A DNA stretch of 64,000 bases from Gilvimarinus sp. 2_MG-2023. Lineage in GTDB: Bacteria > Pseudomonadota > Gammaproteobacteria > Pseudomonadales > Cellvibrionaceae. Shown piece by piece: positions 57,001 to 64,000 of this stretch. Numbering within the stretch: position 1 is the stretch's first letter; each line of letters begins with the position of its first letter. The notes under the pieces are model-generated. The model had not been told where the DNA came from. It worked only from the letters and a program-made list of their open reading frames with translations, and did not search any database. Where the stretch lies: contig NZ_JAUOQM010000048.1 of assembly GCF_030547685.1 (NCBI RefSeq), forward strand, positions 124,001 to 188,000, in the 5' to 3' direction. Made by a program: the position numbers and the translations under genes.

Positions 57001-59616
57001 GGCCAAATGCCCGGCCAGTTTTAAGCGCTGCGCCTCACCACCACTTAAGGTTGGCACCGCCTGCCCCAACTGAACATATTCCAGCCCTACATCGGCCAGA
57101 GGTTGCAGACTTTTTAGTACATCGGGCTTATCGTTAAAAAAGCTCAGCGCTTCGCTAACCGTCATTTCTAGCGCATCGGCAATAGATACGGCGCGCTGGT
57201 CTTTAAGTAGTTTAATTTCCAGAATTTCATCACGAAAGCGTTTGCCGTTACACTCTGGGCAGCTTAAATACACATCGCTTAAAAACTGCATTTCGACGTG
57301 CTCAAAGCCATTTCCCTGACAGGTCGGGCAGCGGCCGTTGCCGGAGTTAAAACTAAAAGTACCCGGTTTATAGCCCCGCTCCTTGGCCTGCGGGGTGCTG
57401 ACAAAACACTTGCGAATGGCATCAAAGGCGCCCACATAGGTGGCTGGGGTGGAGCGTGTGGTTTTGCCAATGGGGCTCTGGTCCACCATGACGACCTGAT
57501 CGACTAGCTCCATACCGGTAATGGCACGGTGCTCGCCGGGCGTTTCGGTTTGCTCGCCCATATGCTTGCGCAGCGCCGGATAAAGCACTTGCCGCATTAA
57601 GGTGGATTTACCCGAACCACTCACACCGGTTAAGCACACCAGTTGCCCAAGCGGAATTCTGACATCAATATTTTTTAAGTTATGGGCGCAGGCGCCTTCA
57701 ATGTTAATACTTTGGCCGCTTTGTACTTTTAAGGTCGGCAAGTATTCGGCGGCGATTTCTGTCACACCATCGCTACTTGGCATTTCAATTTGTTCGCTGC
57801 CGTTTAAGTAGCGCGCAGTGGTGTTGGTTTTGCGCTTGAGCAAGGCTTTGGGGGTACCGAAAAATTCGATATTGCCGCCATTGCGGCCGGGTTTGGGGCC
57901 GATATCTAAAATTCGGTCGGCCGCTAAAATCACTTGCGGGTCGTGTTCAACCACTAACAGCGAGTTACCGGCATCACGCAGGCGGTGCAAGACTTTAACC
58001 AAACGATCAATATCGCGTGGGTGCAAGCCGGTACTGGGTTCATCCAGTACAAACAAAGTGTTTACCAGCGAGGTGCCGAGTGCGGTGGTCAGGTTAATAC
58101 GCTGTACCTCACCACCACTTAGGGTGCGCGACTGTCGGTCCAGTGTTAAATACTCCAACCCCACTTCACATAAATAGGTTAAGCGCGAGCGAACTTCACT
58201 GAGTAAGAGTTCGGTGGCTTCGTCGAGCGCGTTATTTATGCCTTTGCTTTGCGCCTCTAATTGGGTGAAGAAGGTTAATACGTTAACCAGTGGCAAGCCC
58301 ATGGTGTCGGCGATATTTAAACCGGGTAGCTGGGCAAAAGTTTTATCGGGCAGTGTCGCGCCCACGGGTTTAAATCGCGCGCGCCCGGCCAGCGCTTGCT
58401 CGGCTAAATTGAGCGAGCCAATACGCCACCACAGTGATGGCGCTTTTAAGCGGGCGCCATTGCAGTCAGTACATAGGCTGTAGGCACGATACTTAGAGAG
58501 CAGTACACGAATGTGCATTTTGTAGGCTTTAGATTCCAGCCAATCAAAAAACTCGCGCACGCCATACCAGACGCCCTTGCTCCAGCCGCCCTCACCTTCG
58601 AGTACCCAGTGGCGCTCTTCGTCCGACAGTTCGCGCCAGGGCTTGGTAATGGCAATACCGCGCTTTTTTGCAAACTTAATTAAATCGCGCTGAACTTCGG
58701 CGTAGCTAGGCGTTTGAATAGGTTTAATCGCGCCGTCTTTTAAGCTTTTGCTTTCATCGGGGATAACCAGCCCCCAGTCCACTCCAATGACGCGGCCAAA
58801 GCCTTTGCAGGTTTCACACGCACCCAGCGGTGAGTTAAACGAAAAATGACTTGGCGTAGTCTGGGCGTAGCTGATATCGCAACTGGGGCAATGGTGATGG
58901 CTGGAAAAATGCCTGGCCTCACCCGCCTCGCGGTTATCGTCTAAGGGGTAAACGCGAACATGCCCCTTGCCGTAATGCAGCGCCGCCTCCAAAGCCTCGG
59001 TTAACCGGCCGCGGTTTTGCGAGGTTAGTTTAAGGCGATCTTGCACTACCTCAACCTGGGTGCCATTGCGCTGGTGGATGCGAGCATAACCCTGCTGATT
59101 AAGCAGCTGCAGTACCTCATCGTCGCTAAGAGCTGCGGGGACGGTCACCGGCAGGCAAACCATTAAGCGCTGATCGGACGGCCATTGTTCAAACAAGGTT
59201 TGTACAATGCTCTGCGAGCTATCGGTCACCACCGGTTGCCCACAGCTCGAGCAGTAAAGATTGGCGAGCCGGGCAAACAGCAACTTTAAATAGTCGTTAA
59301 GCTCGGTCATGGTGCCCACGGTGGAGCGCGAGGTACGTACGGTGTTGCTCTGCTCTATGGCAATAGCCGGTGGAATACCGTCAATGCTATCGACAGCGGG
59401 TTTGTCCATGCGGTCGAGAAACTGGCGGGCATAAGCCGAGAAGGTTTCGACGTAACGGCGCTGGCCCTCGGCGTAGATGGTGTCGAACGCTAGAGTAGAC
59501 TTGCCTGAGCCACTAACCCCAGTCACCACCACCATTTCTCCGAGGGGAATATCAAGGTCGAGATTTTTCAGGTTATTTTGGCGCGCGCCGCGTACTTTAA
59601 TAGCGTCGAAACTCAT
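54016..59616 (-). CDS. uvrA: Double-length UvrA-like protein (two fused UvrA halves, four ATPase modules)
   Basis: Protein of 1866 residues made of two tandem UvrA-like halves (about 1-985 and 985-1866). Four ABC Walker A motifs GVSGSGKS occur near residues 33, 663, 1020 and 1550, with four LSGGE signatures. Zinc-finger pairs of CxxC are seen in both halves (for example CPSCDISY with ACETCKGFG, and ACPSCGCG with WCEGCFGTG). A normal UvrA is about 940 residues and acts as a dimer in nucleotide excision repair, so this is likely a covalent pseudo-dimer and a paralogue. It may act in DNA-damage recognition or resistance to DNA-binding drugs (inference). No strong ribosome-binding site precedes the ATG. 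Confidence 0.88.
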   Translation of the reverse strand: MSFDAIKVRGARQNNLKNLDLDIPLGEMVVVTGVSGSGKSTLAFDTIYAEGQRRYVETFSAYARQFLDRMDKPAVDSIDGIPPAIAIEQSNTVRTSRSTVGTMTELNDYLKLLFARLANLYCSSCGQPVVTDSSQSIVQTLFEQWPSDQRLMVCLPVTVPAALSDDEVLQLLNQQGYARIHQRNGTQVEVVQDRLKLTSQNRGRLTEALEAALHYGKGHVRVYPLDDNREAGEARHFSSHHHCPSCDISYAQTTPSHFSFNSPLGACETCKGFGRVIGVDWGLVIPDESKSLKDGAIKPIQTPSYAEVQRDLIKFAKKRGIAITKPWRELSDEERHWVLEGEGGWSKGVWYGVREFFDWLESKAYKMHIRVLLSKYRAYSLCTDCNGARLKAPSLWWRIGSLNLAEQALAGRARFKPVGATLPDKTFAQLPGLNIADTMGLPLVNVLTFFTQLEAQSKGINNALDEATELLLSEVRSRLTYLCEVGLEYLTLDRQSRTLSGGEVQRINLTTALGTSLVNTLFVLDEPSTGLHPRDIDRLVKVLHRLRDAGNSLLVVEHDPQVILAADRILDIGPKPGRNGGNIEFFGTPKALLKRKTNTTARYLNGSEQIEMPSSDGVTEIAAEYLPTLKVQSGQSINIEGACAHNLKNIDVRIPLGQLVCLTGVSGSGKSTLMRQVLYPALRKHMGEQTETPGEHRAITGMELVDQVVMVDQSPIGKTTRSTPATYVGAFDAIRKCFVSTPQAKERGYKPGTFSFNSGNGRCPTCQGNGFEHVEMQFLSDVYLSCPECNGKRFRDEILEIKLLKDQRAVSIADALEMTVSEALSFFNDKPDVLKSLQPLADVGLEYVQLGQAVPTLSGGEAQRLKLAGHLANSKSRERDHTLFLFDEPTTGLHFADIATLMQAFRQLQAAGHSLLIIEHNLDVIRAADWVIDIGPEGGDAGGELIAKGTPQTIMQKAKGYTARALNEYCHTLNTGGALSVADGNKPKSKAKNVISVHHAREHNLKNIDVTIPRDKLTVISGVSGSGKSTLAFDLIFGEGQRRYLESLNAYARQFVRPASQPDVDAIYGIPPAVAIEQRTSRGGRKSTVATLTEIYHYLRLMYVKLGVQHCPSCDVAIEPQTVDAILARLQKDYRGQAVTLLAPLVVARKGIYRELAQWAQEKGYPQLRVDGNYLATDDWPKLDRYKEHNIELPFSTLTIEPKQQQTLLAALQQALSLGNGVVIVAPANAAKDNAKVKSKSKSKERLFSTQRACPSCGCGFPELDPRLFSYNSKHGWCEGCFGTGVKLKGFDEEQSGEESSWQPEEDGCDTTCSQCQGQRLNPTALSVRFRHKSIAELAALPVLEAEQWLSKLTLKTDEQAIARDLLSEMQNRLHFLQKVGLNYLTLDRAAPTLSGGEAQRIRLAAQLGSSLQGVCYVLDEPTIGLHTRDNRKLLDTLRELQQQGNTVLVVEHDEDTMREADHIIDIGPRAGVNGGNVVGEGSVAKLMKNKQSLTGQMLAQPLRHPMPELRNREMRTLWEKESIIIEGANQNNLQNVDVSVPLHQLVAISGVSGSGKSTLVRGVLYPNVKTAIAQKRKPKQLWQGAKSIAGWQGIDRILEVDQTPIGKTPRSCPATYIGIWDAIRKLFAGTVDARLRGYTPARFSFNAGDGRCEGCGGQGMQKIEMNFLPDVRVPCDVCHGWRFNDETLSVRYKGKHIGDVLAMNIDDACEFFKPISKVYHALRLMQDVGLGYLTLGQQSPTLSGGEAQRIKLVAELAKAKMTPEDAKGRVNQHNLYVLDEPTVGLHMADVDKLLHVLHRLVDAGNSVLVIEHNLDVIAEADWVIDMGPEGGSGGGKVVAQGTPTTVAKRKRSLTGKYLGAVLQGA

Positions 59617-59908
59617 GGATAGTAATCTCACAACTGAGGAAAAAGACTGGGTAAATATACAGTAATCGACCTTGTTGACCAACCGATAAAAGTCAATTGT
59701 TCACAGTACGAACGTATGCCTAAATAAGATGCCTGTCCTTGACGTTAATCACAGGGGTCAGCTAATTGCTTATTGATCAATAACATCGCGATTGTGAAAT
59801 TACTGGCCCGAGTACGCTATCATATCAACCGCTCTGTACCCTAGGTGTGACTGAGCACTCGCCGCTTTGATTCACACACATTTTAGGCTACCAAATTAAG
59901 GACTGAGA

Positions 59909-61966
59909 ATGTATCGATATTGCCCCTTTACGTTGAGTTTATTAAGTGTCTGTGTGATAAGCGCCGGGGCTTGGGCACACCCTACCATGGAAGAAATCAA
60001 TGTGTCGGGGCAGCGCAGTAACTTAATTGGCCAGAGCGTATCCGCTTCGCAGGGGGTAGTCACCCAAGCGGATATAGAAACACGGGCACTGTTGCGAGTA
60101 GGTGAAATACTTGAGTTGGTGCCGGGCATGGTTGTGACCCAACACAGCGGCACCGGCAAGGCCAATCAGTATTTTTTACGCGGTTTTAACTTGGACCACG
60201 GCACTGACTTTGCGACGGTGTATGACGACATGCCGGTTAATATGCGCAGCCACGGCCACGGCCAAGGATACACCGACATCAACTTTGTGATTCCTGAAAC
60301 CGTGGGTTCACTGCGCTATCAAAAAGGCCCCTACTACGCCGCAGTGGGTGATTTTAGTGGTGCCGGTGCCACGCAAATAATCAGCCTGCGGGCCCTTGAT
60401 GAAGGCACACTAAAACTCACCCTGGGTGAGCATAACTACCAAAGGTTACTCGCCGCCGATAGCTTGCACCGCGGCAATAGCGATATATTGTGGGCGCTGG
60501 AGCACACAGGCTACCAAGGCCCCTGGAGTGATATCGATGAAGATTTAGACAAACTCAACGCGCAACTTAAGGGCACAACAGATCTAGCGGCAGGCACTTT
60601 GCGCTGGGGCGTAATGGCCTATCGCAACCAGTGGAACAGCGCGGATCAAATCCCCGCCCGCGCCGTCACCAACGGCACCATTAATGAGCTGGGCTCTATA
60701 GATCCCAGCGCCGGAGGCGAATCCAATCGTTACAGTGTCAACGTGGGTTTTGACAGCGCCCACTGGCATGCTTCCGCTTACGCCATCGATTACGATATGA
60801 ACCTGTGGTCTAACTTTACCTATTATTTGGATGACCCCGAGCACGGTGATCAATTCGAGCAGGTGGACCAGCGCCGACTTTTCGGCGGTCAAGTTACCTA
60901 TCAACGCGTCGATCAATTGGTCGGTAAGCCTATGCACAATGTATTTGGCCTGCAAACACGCTGGGACGATATTGCCGAGGTAGGTTTGTACACCACAGAA
61001 AACCGAGTGCGAGATGGCGTGGTACGCGCCGATTCGGTGGATGAACACAGCGTGGCATTGTACTGGGACAATACCATTCACTGGCGCAACGATTTTAAAA
61101 CCGTACTGGGTGTACGTTACGATCACTTTGATTTCGATGTGCAAGATAACGTTGGCGTAAACCGCTACGGTGTGGATTTAAGCCCAAACAGTGGCGAGGC
61201 CTCAGACGGTATTGCCTCAGTTAAAGCCAGCGGCATTTACACCCTAAACCCCCAATGGGAAACTTACCTGTCTGTCGGCAGCGGTTATCACTCAAACGAT
61301 GCGCGCGGCACCACCATTCGCGTAGACCCAAACACCGGCAGCACCGTAGACAGTGTAGACCCCTTGGTGCAATCGCTAGGCAGTGAATGGGGCTTGCGCG
61401 GTCGACCGTTGCAAAACCTCAATGTATCGGCGGCCCTCTGGTATTTACAGCTGGACAGCGAACTGCTGTTTGTCGGGGATGCGGGCAATACCGAACCCAG
61501 CGATAAAACGGAACGCACCGGTGTAGAGCTAACCGCCTATTATCGTCTTAATGACAATTGGACACTGGATGCCGAATACGCCTACACACATGCCCGCTTT
61601 GTTAATGAACAACCGGGCCGCTATGTACCGGGCGCGGTAGAAGATGTTCTGCAACTGGGCCTAAGCGCCGATTACGCCAGCGGTTTATTTGCCAGCCTGC
61701 GGGTAAGACACTTTGGCCCCCGACCATTAGTCGAAATCGGCGATATTAAATCAGAGGCCAGTACCTTGCTCAATGCAAAGCTGGGTTACCGTTATCAGGC
61801 TTTCACTATAAGCGTAGACGCACTAAACCTGCTAGACAGTGACGACCACGATATAGATTACTTTTATGAGTCACAGTTAGCAGGGGAAACAGCGCCAGTG
61901 GAAGATGTGCATTACCACCCGTTAGAGCCGAGAAATTTTCGGTTAACGGTAGAGGTGGCGTTTTAG
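59909..61966 (+). CDS. TonB-dependent outer-membrane receptor (no STN domain)
   Basis: Energised outer-membrane transporter of 685 residues. The signal peptide MYRYCPFTLSLLSVCVISAG is followed by a TonB box (MEEINVSGQ), plug (VGEILELVPGMVVTQHSG, KANQYFLRGFNL) and barrel. The plug carries a short His/Gly stretch RSHGHGQGYTDINF, which may contact a metal or metal complex. The C-terminus FRLTVEVAF ends in Phe as required for barrel insertion. There is no regulator or ABC partner beside it, so the ligand is unknown. It diverges from the UvrA-like gene; the 292-base spacer has no gene. Confidence 0.9.
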   Translation: MYRYCPFTLSLLSVCVISAGAWAHPTMEEINVSGQRSNLIGQSVSASQGVVTQADIETRALLRVGEILELVPGMVVTQHSGTGKANQYFLRGFNLDHGTDFATVYDDMPVNMRSHGHGQGYTDINFVIPETVGSLRYQKGPYYAAVGDFSGAGATQIISLRALDEGTLKLTLGEHNYQRLLAADSLHRGNSDILWALEHTGYQGPWSDIDEDLDKLNAQLKGTTDLAAGTLRWGVMAYRNQWNSADQIPARAVTNGTINELGSIDPSAGGESNRYSVNVGFDSAHWHASAYAIDYDMNLWSNFTYYLDDPEHGDQFEQVDQRRLFGGQVTYQRVDQLVGKPMHNVFGLQTRWDDIAEVGLYTTENRVRDGVVRADSVDEHSVALYWDNTIHWRNDFKTVLGVRYDHFDFDVQDNVGVNRYGVDLSPNSGEASDGIASVKASGIYTLNPQWETYLSVGSGYHSNDARGTTIRVDPNTGSTVDSVDPLVQSLGSEWGLRGRPLQNLNVSAALWYLQLDSELLFVGDAGNTEPSDKTERTGVELTAYYRLNDNWTLDAEYAYTHARFVNEQPGRYVPGAVEDVLQLGLSADYASGLFASLRVRHFGPRPLVEIGDIKSEASTLLNAKLGYRYQAFTISVDALNLLDSDDHDIDYFYESQLAGETAPVEDVHYHPLEPRNFRLTVEVAF

Positions 61967-61970
61967 TTGT

Positions 61971-62001
61971 TAAAAAGCCCGGACAATGTCTGGGCCTTTT
62001 G
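61971..62001 (+). terminator. Terminator after the second TonB receptor
   Basis: AAAAGCCCGGAC (about 61973-61984) pairs with GTCTGGGCCTTTT (61988-62000) across a 3-base loop, with one wobble and one mismatch, ending in T's. Confidence 0.72.
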
Positions 62002-62572
62002 GATGTTGGTGAACCACGTTCCTGTTTGGCTAGAGAAGTCATCAAAAGGCCGTTCTTGTGCATCCCTGCGTCCACGACATTATTTATTATGCGGCTCTTT
62101 GCAATGAAGTTTCCCGAGAAAAACGGACCTAATTATTTTGCGACATTTATTGCTTTTATTTGCCGGCGGTGTTTGATGTAGACTTGCCTCGAAAACCAAA
62201 ACAACCAGCCTGATCAATTGTTGTATGAACCATGCGATAATCGAATTTTGATGTGCTGGTCAGACCTCCCCAATAGAAATGACAAGTCTGGCGCCATAAA
62301 TAACCCATTGAACAGTACTCTGTACCCTTCTAAAGACTGGTTGAGTGCTATCTGCCACATTGAGCGAGGCTTTGGTCGTGTCATCAGTCTAGTTGTCAAA
62401 GACACTGATCTAGGTAAATTGTTAGCCCCAACTGAATATGGGTCATTGGCCACCGCTGACACATTCACAGTATATGGGGGACAACAGCCAATATGCTAAT
62501 GACCGAACGACTGTTCTGATATCGTTGATCGGCGGCATTTAATCGTTTTGTTTGTGGCAATAATACAATAAA
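62002..62572. other. Region without a confirmed gene, overlapping opposite open frames
   Basis: No identified gene. Two open frames occupy the same bases on opposite strands: 93 codons at 62218-62499 (plus) and 84 codons at 62214-62468 (minus). Neither has a recognised family or good ribosome-binding site, though both stay open. An IS or transposase-end remnant is possible but no terminal repeats were identified. Confidence 0.35.
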
Positions 62573-62591
62573 TACCGGCGCTAGGCCGGTA
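62573..62591 (-). terminator. Terminator after the DUF815 gene
   Basis: TACCGGC (62573-62579) and GCCGGTA (62585-62591) form a perfect 7-bp stem with loop GCTAG, followed on the minus strand by a T-rich stretch. Confidence 0.7.
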
Positions 62592-62599
62592 ACAAATAA

Positions 62600-63454
62600 C
62601 TACAAGCCCATCCCCCCGACCCTATCCCTGGCAAACTGCCAAGCCACTCGCCCACTACGCGAGCCACGGGTCATACTCCAACGCAAGGCCGCGGCTCTTA
62701 CCTCGTCATCCCACTCGCCGCCCAAATGCTCAACCCAGGCTTGTGCGGCCTGCATATACTCCTCTTGCCGGAATGGGTAAAAGCTTAACCACAGGCCAAA
62801 CCGCTCAGATAGTGAGGTTTTTTCTTCTATTGTATCGCCGGGGCGTATATCGCCATCGACCAACTCTGTTTCCAGATTTTCGCTCATTTTATGGGGCATA
62901 AGGTGGCGGCGGTTGCTGGTGGCGTAGAATAAGACGTTATCACCAGGGGCAATGATTGAGCCGTCTAGTGCTGATTTTAACGCTTTGTAGTTACTTTCAC
63001 CTTCTTCAAAAGAGAGATCGTCGCAAAAGATAATAAAACGATCTTGTTCTCGCTCGCTTAATAGCGAAAGCAATTGGCCTAGGTCTTTCAAGTCGGGTTT
63101 ATCGATCTCGATTAATTTCACCAAGTCTTTTTGCGCATACCAGCAACTTTTAATTAAGGTGGATTTACCGGTACCGCGGGCGCCGGTTAGAAGAATATTA
63201 TTGGCCGGTAAACCCTGGGCAAATTGAGCGGTGTTGCGAAAGATAGCCTGCTTTTGCTGCTCTACATTTTGCAGGGCATCTAGTGGTACATGGTGTGGTT
63301 CATAGACCGCTTGTAAGTGGCCACCATGGGTACCGCCGCGCCAATAAAAAGCCGGGGCTTGCCAATCGCAAGGCTGACTGGCGGGAGGTATCAAAGGCTC
63401 TAAACGGTCTAGCAATTGATTAAGACGGTTAAATAATAAGTCGATGTCACTCAC
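62600..63454 (-). CDS. DUF815-family AAA+ ATPase
   Basis: Cytoplasmic P-loop ATPase of 284 residues. Walker A is GARGTGKST (about residue 93) and Walker B is FIIFCDDLSF. The family segment SNRRHLMPHKMSEN follows, then LSERFGLWLSFYPF, the sensor region, and a C-terminal SMTRGSRSGRVAWQFARD with the arginine finger-like Arg cluster. The function of DUF815 proteins is not established. It starts with GTG at 63454 (GGAG upstream), 33 bases after the channel-like gene on the same strand, so the two may be one operon. Confidence 0.87.
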   Translation of the reverse strand: MSDIDLLFNRLNQLLDRLEPLIPPASQPCDWQAPAFYWRGGTHGGHLQAVYEPHHVPLDALQNVEQQKQAIFRNTAQFAQGLPANNILLTGARGTGKSTLIKSCWYAQKDLVKLIEIDKPDLKDLGQLLSLLSEREQDRFIIFCDDLSFEEGESNYKALKSALDGSIIAPGDNVLFYATSNRRHLMPHKMSENLETELVDGDIRPGDTIEEKTSLSERFGLWLSFYPFRQEEYMQAAQAWVEHLGGEWDDEVRAAALRWSMTRGSRSGRVAWQFARDRVGGMGL

Positions 63455-63487
63455 AAGTAGAGGCTCCGGTGAATAGTGAACGTTAGG

Positions 63488-64000
63488 TTACTGCTCGCGT
63501 TTGGAGCTTTCTTGATCGCGCCGCAGTAATTCGTTAACAGAGGCCTGCAGTTGCTGAATTTGAGATTCCAGGTCGGCGCGGTTAGGCTGCTCGCCCTCCT
63601 CTTCCAACTGGCGGGCACGATTTTCCGATTCAATGACATTAACCACAATGCCGATAATCATATTGAGGAAGGCAAAGGCCGTAAGGAAAATAAAGCTCAC
63701 ATAAAACAACCAGCTAAACGGGTACTGCTCCATGGTTTCGTACATAACGTCGGTCCAGTCTTCAAACGTCATTACCCGAAACAGAGTTAACATGCTAATG
63801 GCGATATCGCCCCACAGCACGTCATTGATGGAGGCAAAAAAGAAGCTGCCCACGGCGCCGTAGATATAAAAAATAATGAACATCAGTAGCGCCACGTAAC
63901 CGAGTTGTGGCATCGCCTTTAATAGTGAGCTAATCAAAATACGCAGCTCGGGGATAATGGAAACCATCCGCAGGACGCGGAACACCCGAATTAAACGGCC
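63488..64000 (-). CDS. Voltage-gated sodium-channel-like ion transport protein, C-terminal part (start outside window)
   Basis: The frame is open to the right edge of the window, so the N-terminal membrane spans are missing. Visible: an S4-like segment with Arg at every third position (GRLIRVFRVLRMV), S5 (YVALLMFIIFYIYGAVGSFFF), the pore helix and filter region FRVMTFEDWTDVMYE (NaChBac channels have TLESW here), S6 (FLTAFAFLNMIIGIVVNVI), and a C-terminal coiled coil (LESQIQQLQASVNELL) for tetramer assembly. A bacterial single-domain voltage-gated Na+ (or cation) channel is by far the best explanation; the altered filter leaves selectivity open. Confidence 0.87.
   Translation of the reverse strand, partial: GRLIRVFRVLRMVSIIPELRILISSLLKAMPQLGYVALLMFIIFYIYGAVGSFFFASINDVLWGDIAISMLTLFRVMTFEDWTDVMYETMEQYPFSWLFYVSFIFLTAFAFLNMIIGIVVNVIESENRARQLEEEGEQPNRADLESQIQQLQASVNELLRRDQESSKREQ

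Noticed and set aside
60584-61144. 186-codon minus-strand frame opposite the second TonB receptor
   Set aside because: Antisense to a complete receptor with signal peptide, plug and barrel; no motif of its own.
1-64000. tRNA, rRNA, CRISPR arrays, complete insertion sequences or prophage
   Set aside because: None was seen: no cloverleaf-like sequence in the gaps, no regularly spaced repeats outside the protein repeat array, and no transposase or phage structural gene.

Overview
The window looks like chromosomal DNA of a marine gammaproteobacterium close to the Cellvibrionales (Saccharophagus, Teredinibacter, Simiduia or Gilvimarinus type). This is an inference from gene content, since no database search was possible. 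The clues are Pseudomonas-like gene order in the housekeeping blocks (a fimL-nudC-sohB type block, cysH next to thrH, fumC followed by its small partner), TonB-dependent receptors, an alginate-lyase-type PL6 enzyme, and lipoproteins with Gly/Ser-rich linkers behind the lipid-modified Cys.

Layout. 0-4.2 kb: end of lon, hupB and ppiD (protein quality control and nucleoid). 4.2-5.9 kb: a CheC-type phosphatase and a PAS-GGDEF diguanylate cyclase on the minus strand. 6.1-11.7 kb: the complete yejABEF peptide ABC transporter. 11.7-21.5 kb: mltD, then a plus-strand run of methyltransferase, rnhA, dnaQ, fimL, nudC, a membrane protein, sohB, an acrylyl-CoA-reductase-like enzyme and msrA. 21.5-28.5 kb: cysH with a CxxC mini-protein, thrH, a DMT transporter, a cold-shock gene with a long leader, apt, a small lipoprotein, lpxO and pabB. 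28.6-35 kb: yceI, the fumC operon and a divergent four-gene PepSY/DUF2271/DUF4198/flavoreductase operon, with two Fur-box-like sites between the divergent genes. 35-42 kb: a FecI-FecR-TonB receptor-metallophosphoesterase operon. 42-44 kb: purEK. 44-50 kb: two surface lipoproteins, an esterase and a calcium-binding thrombospondin type 3 repeat protein with 24 repeats, in unusually gene-poor DNA. 50-64 kb: a MOSC protein, a PL6 lyase, a double-length UvrA with four ATPase modules, a second TonB receptor, a DUF815 ATPase and the end of a voltage-gated sodium-channel-like gene.

How the parts fit. Most of the window is conserved housekeeping. The accessory material concerns nutrient capture at the cell surface: iron (Fur-linked genes), a ligand sensed through a FecIR relay and paired with a secreted phosphoesterase, peptides (Yej) and alginate (PL6). 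The most interesting observation is inside the FecIR-linked receptor. Its STN signalling domain is joined to a receptor that still carries its own signal-peptide-like segment, GTG start codon and well-spaced ribosome-binding site. One gene might therefore produce both a signalling and a non-signalling receptor.
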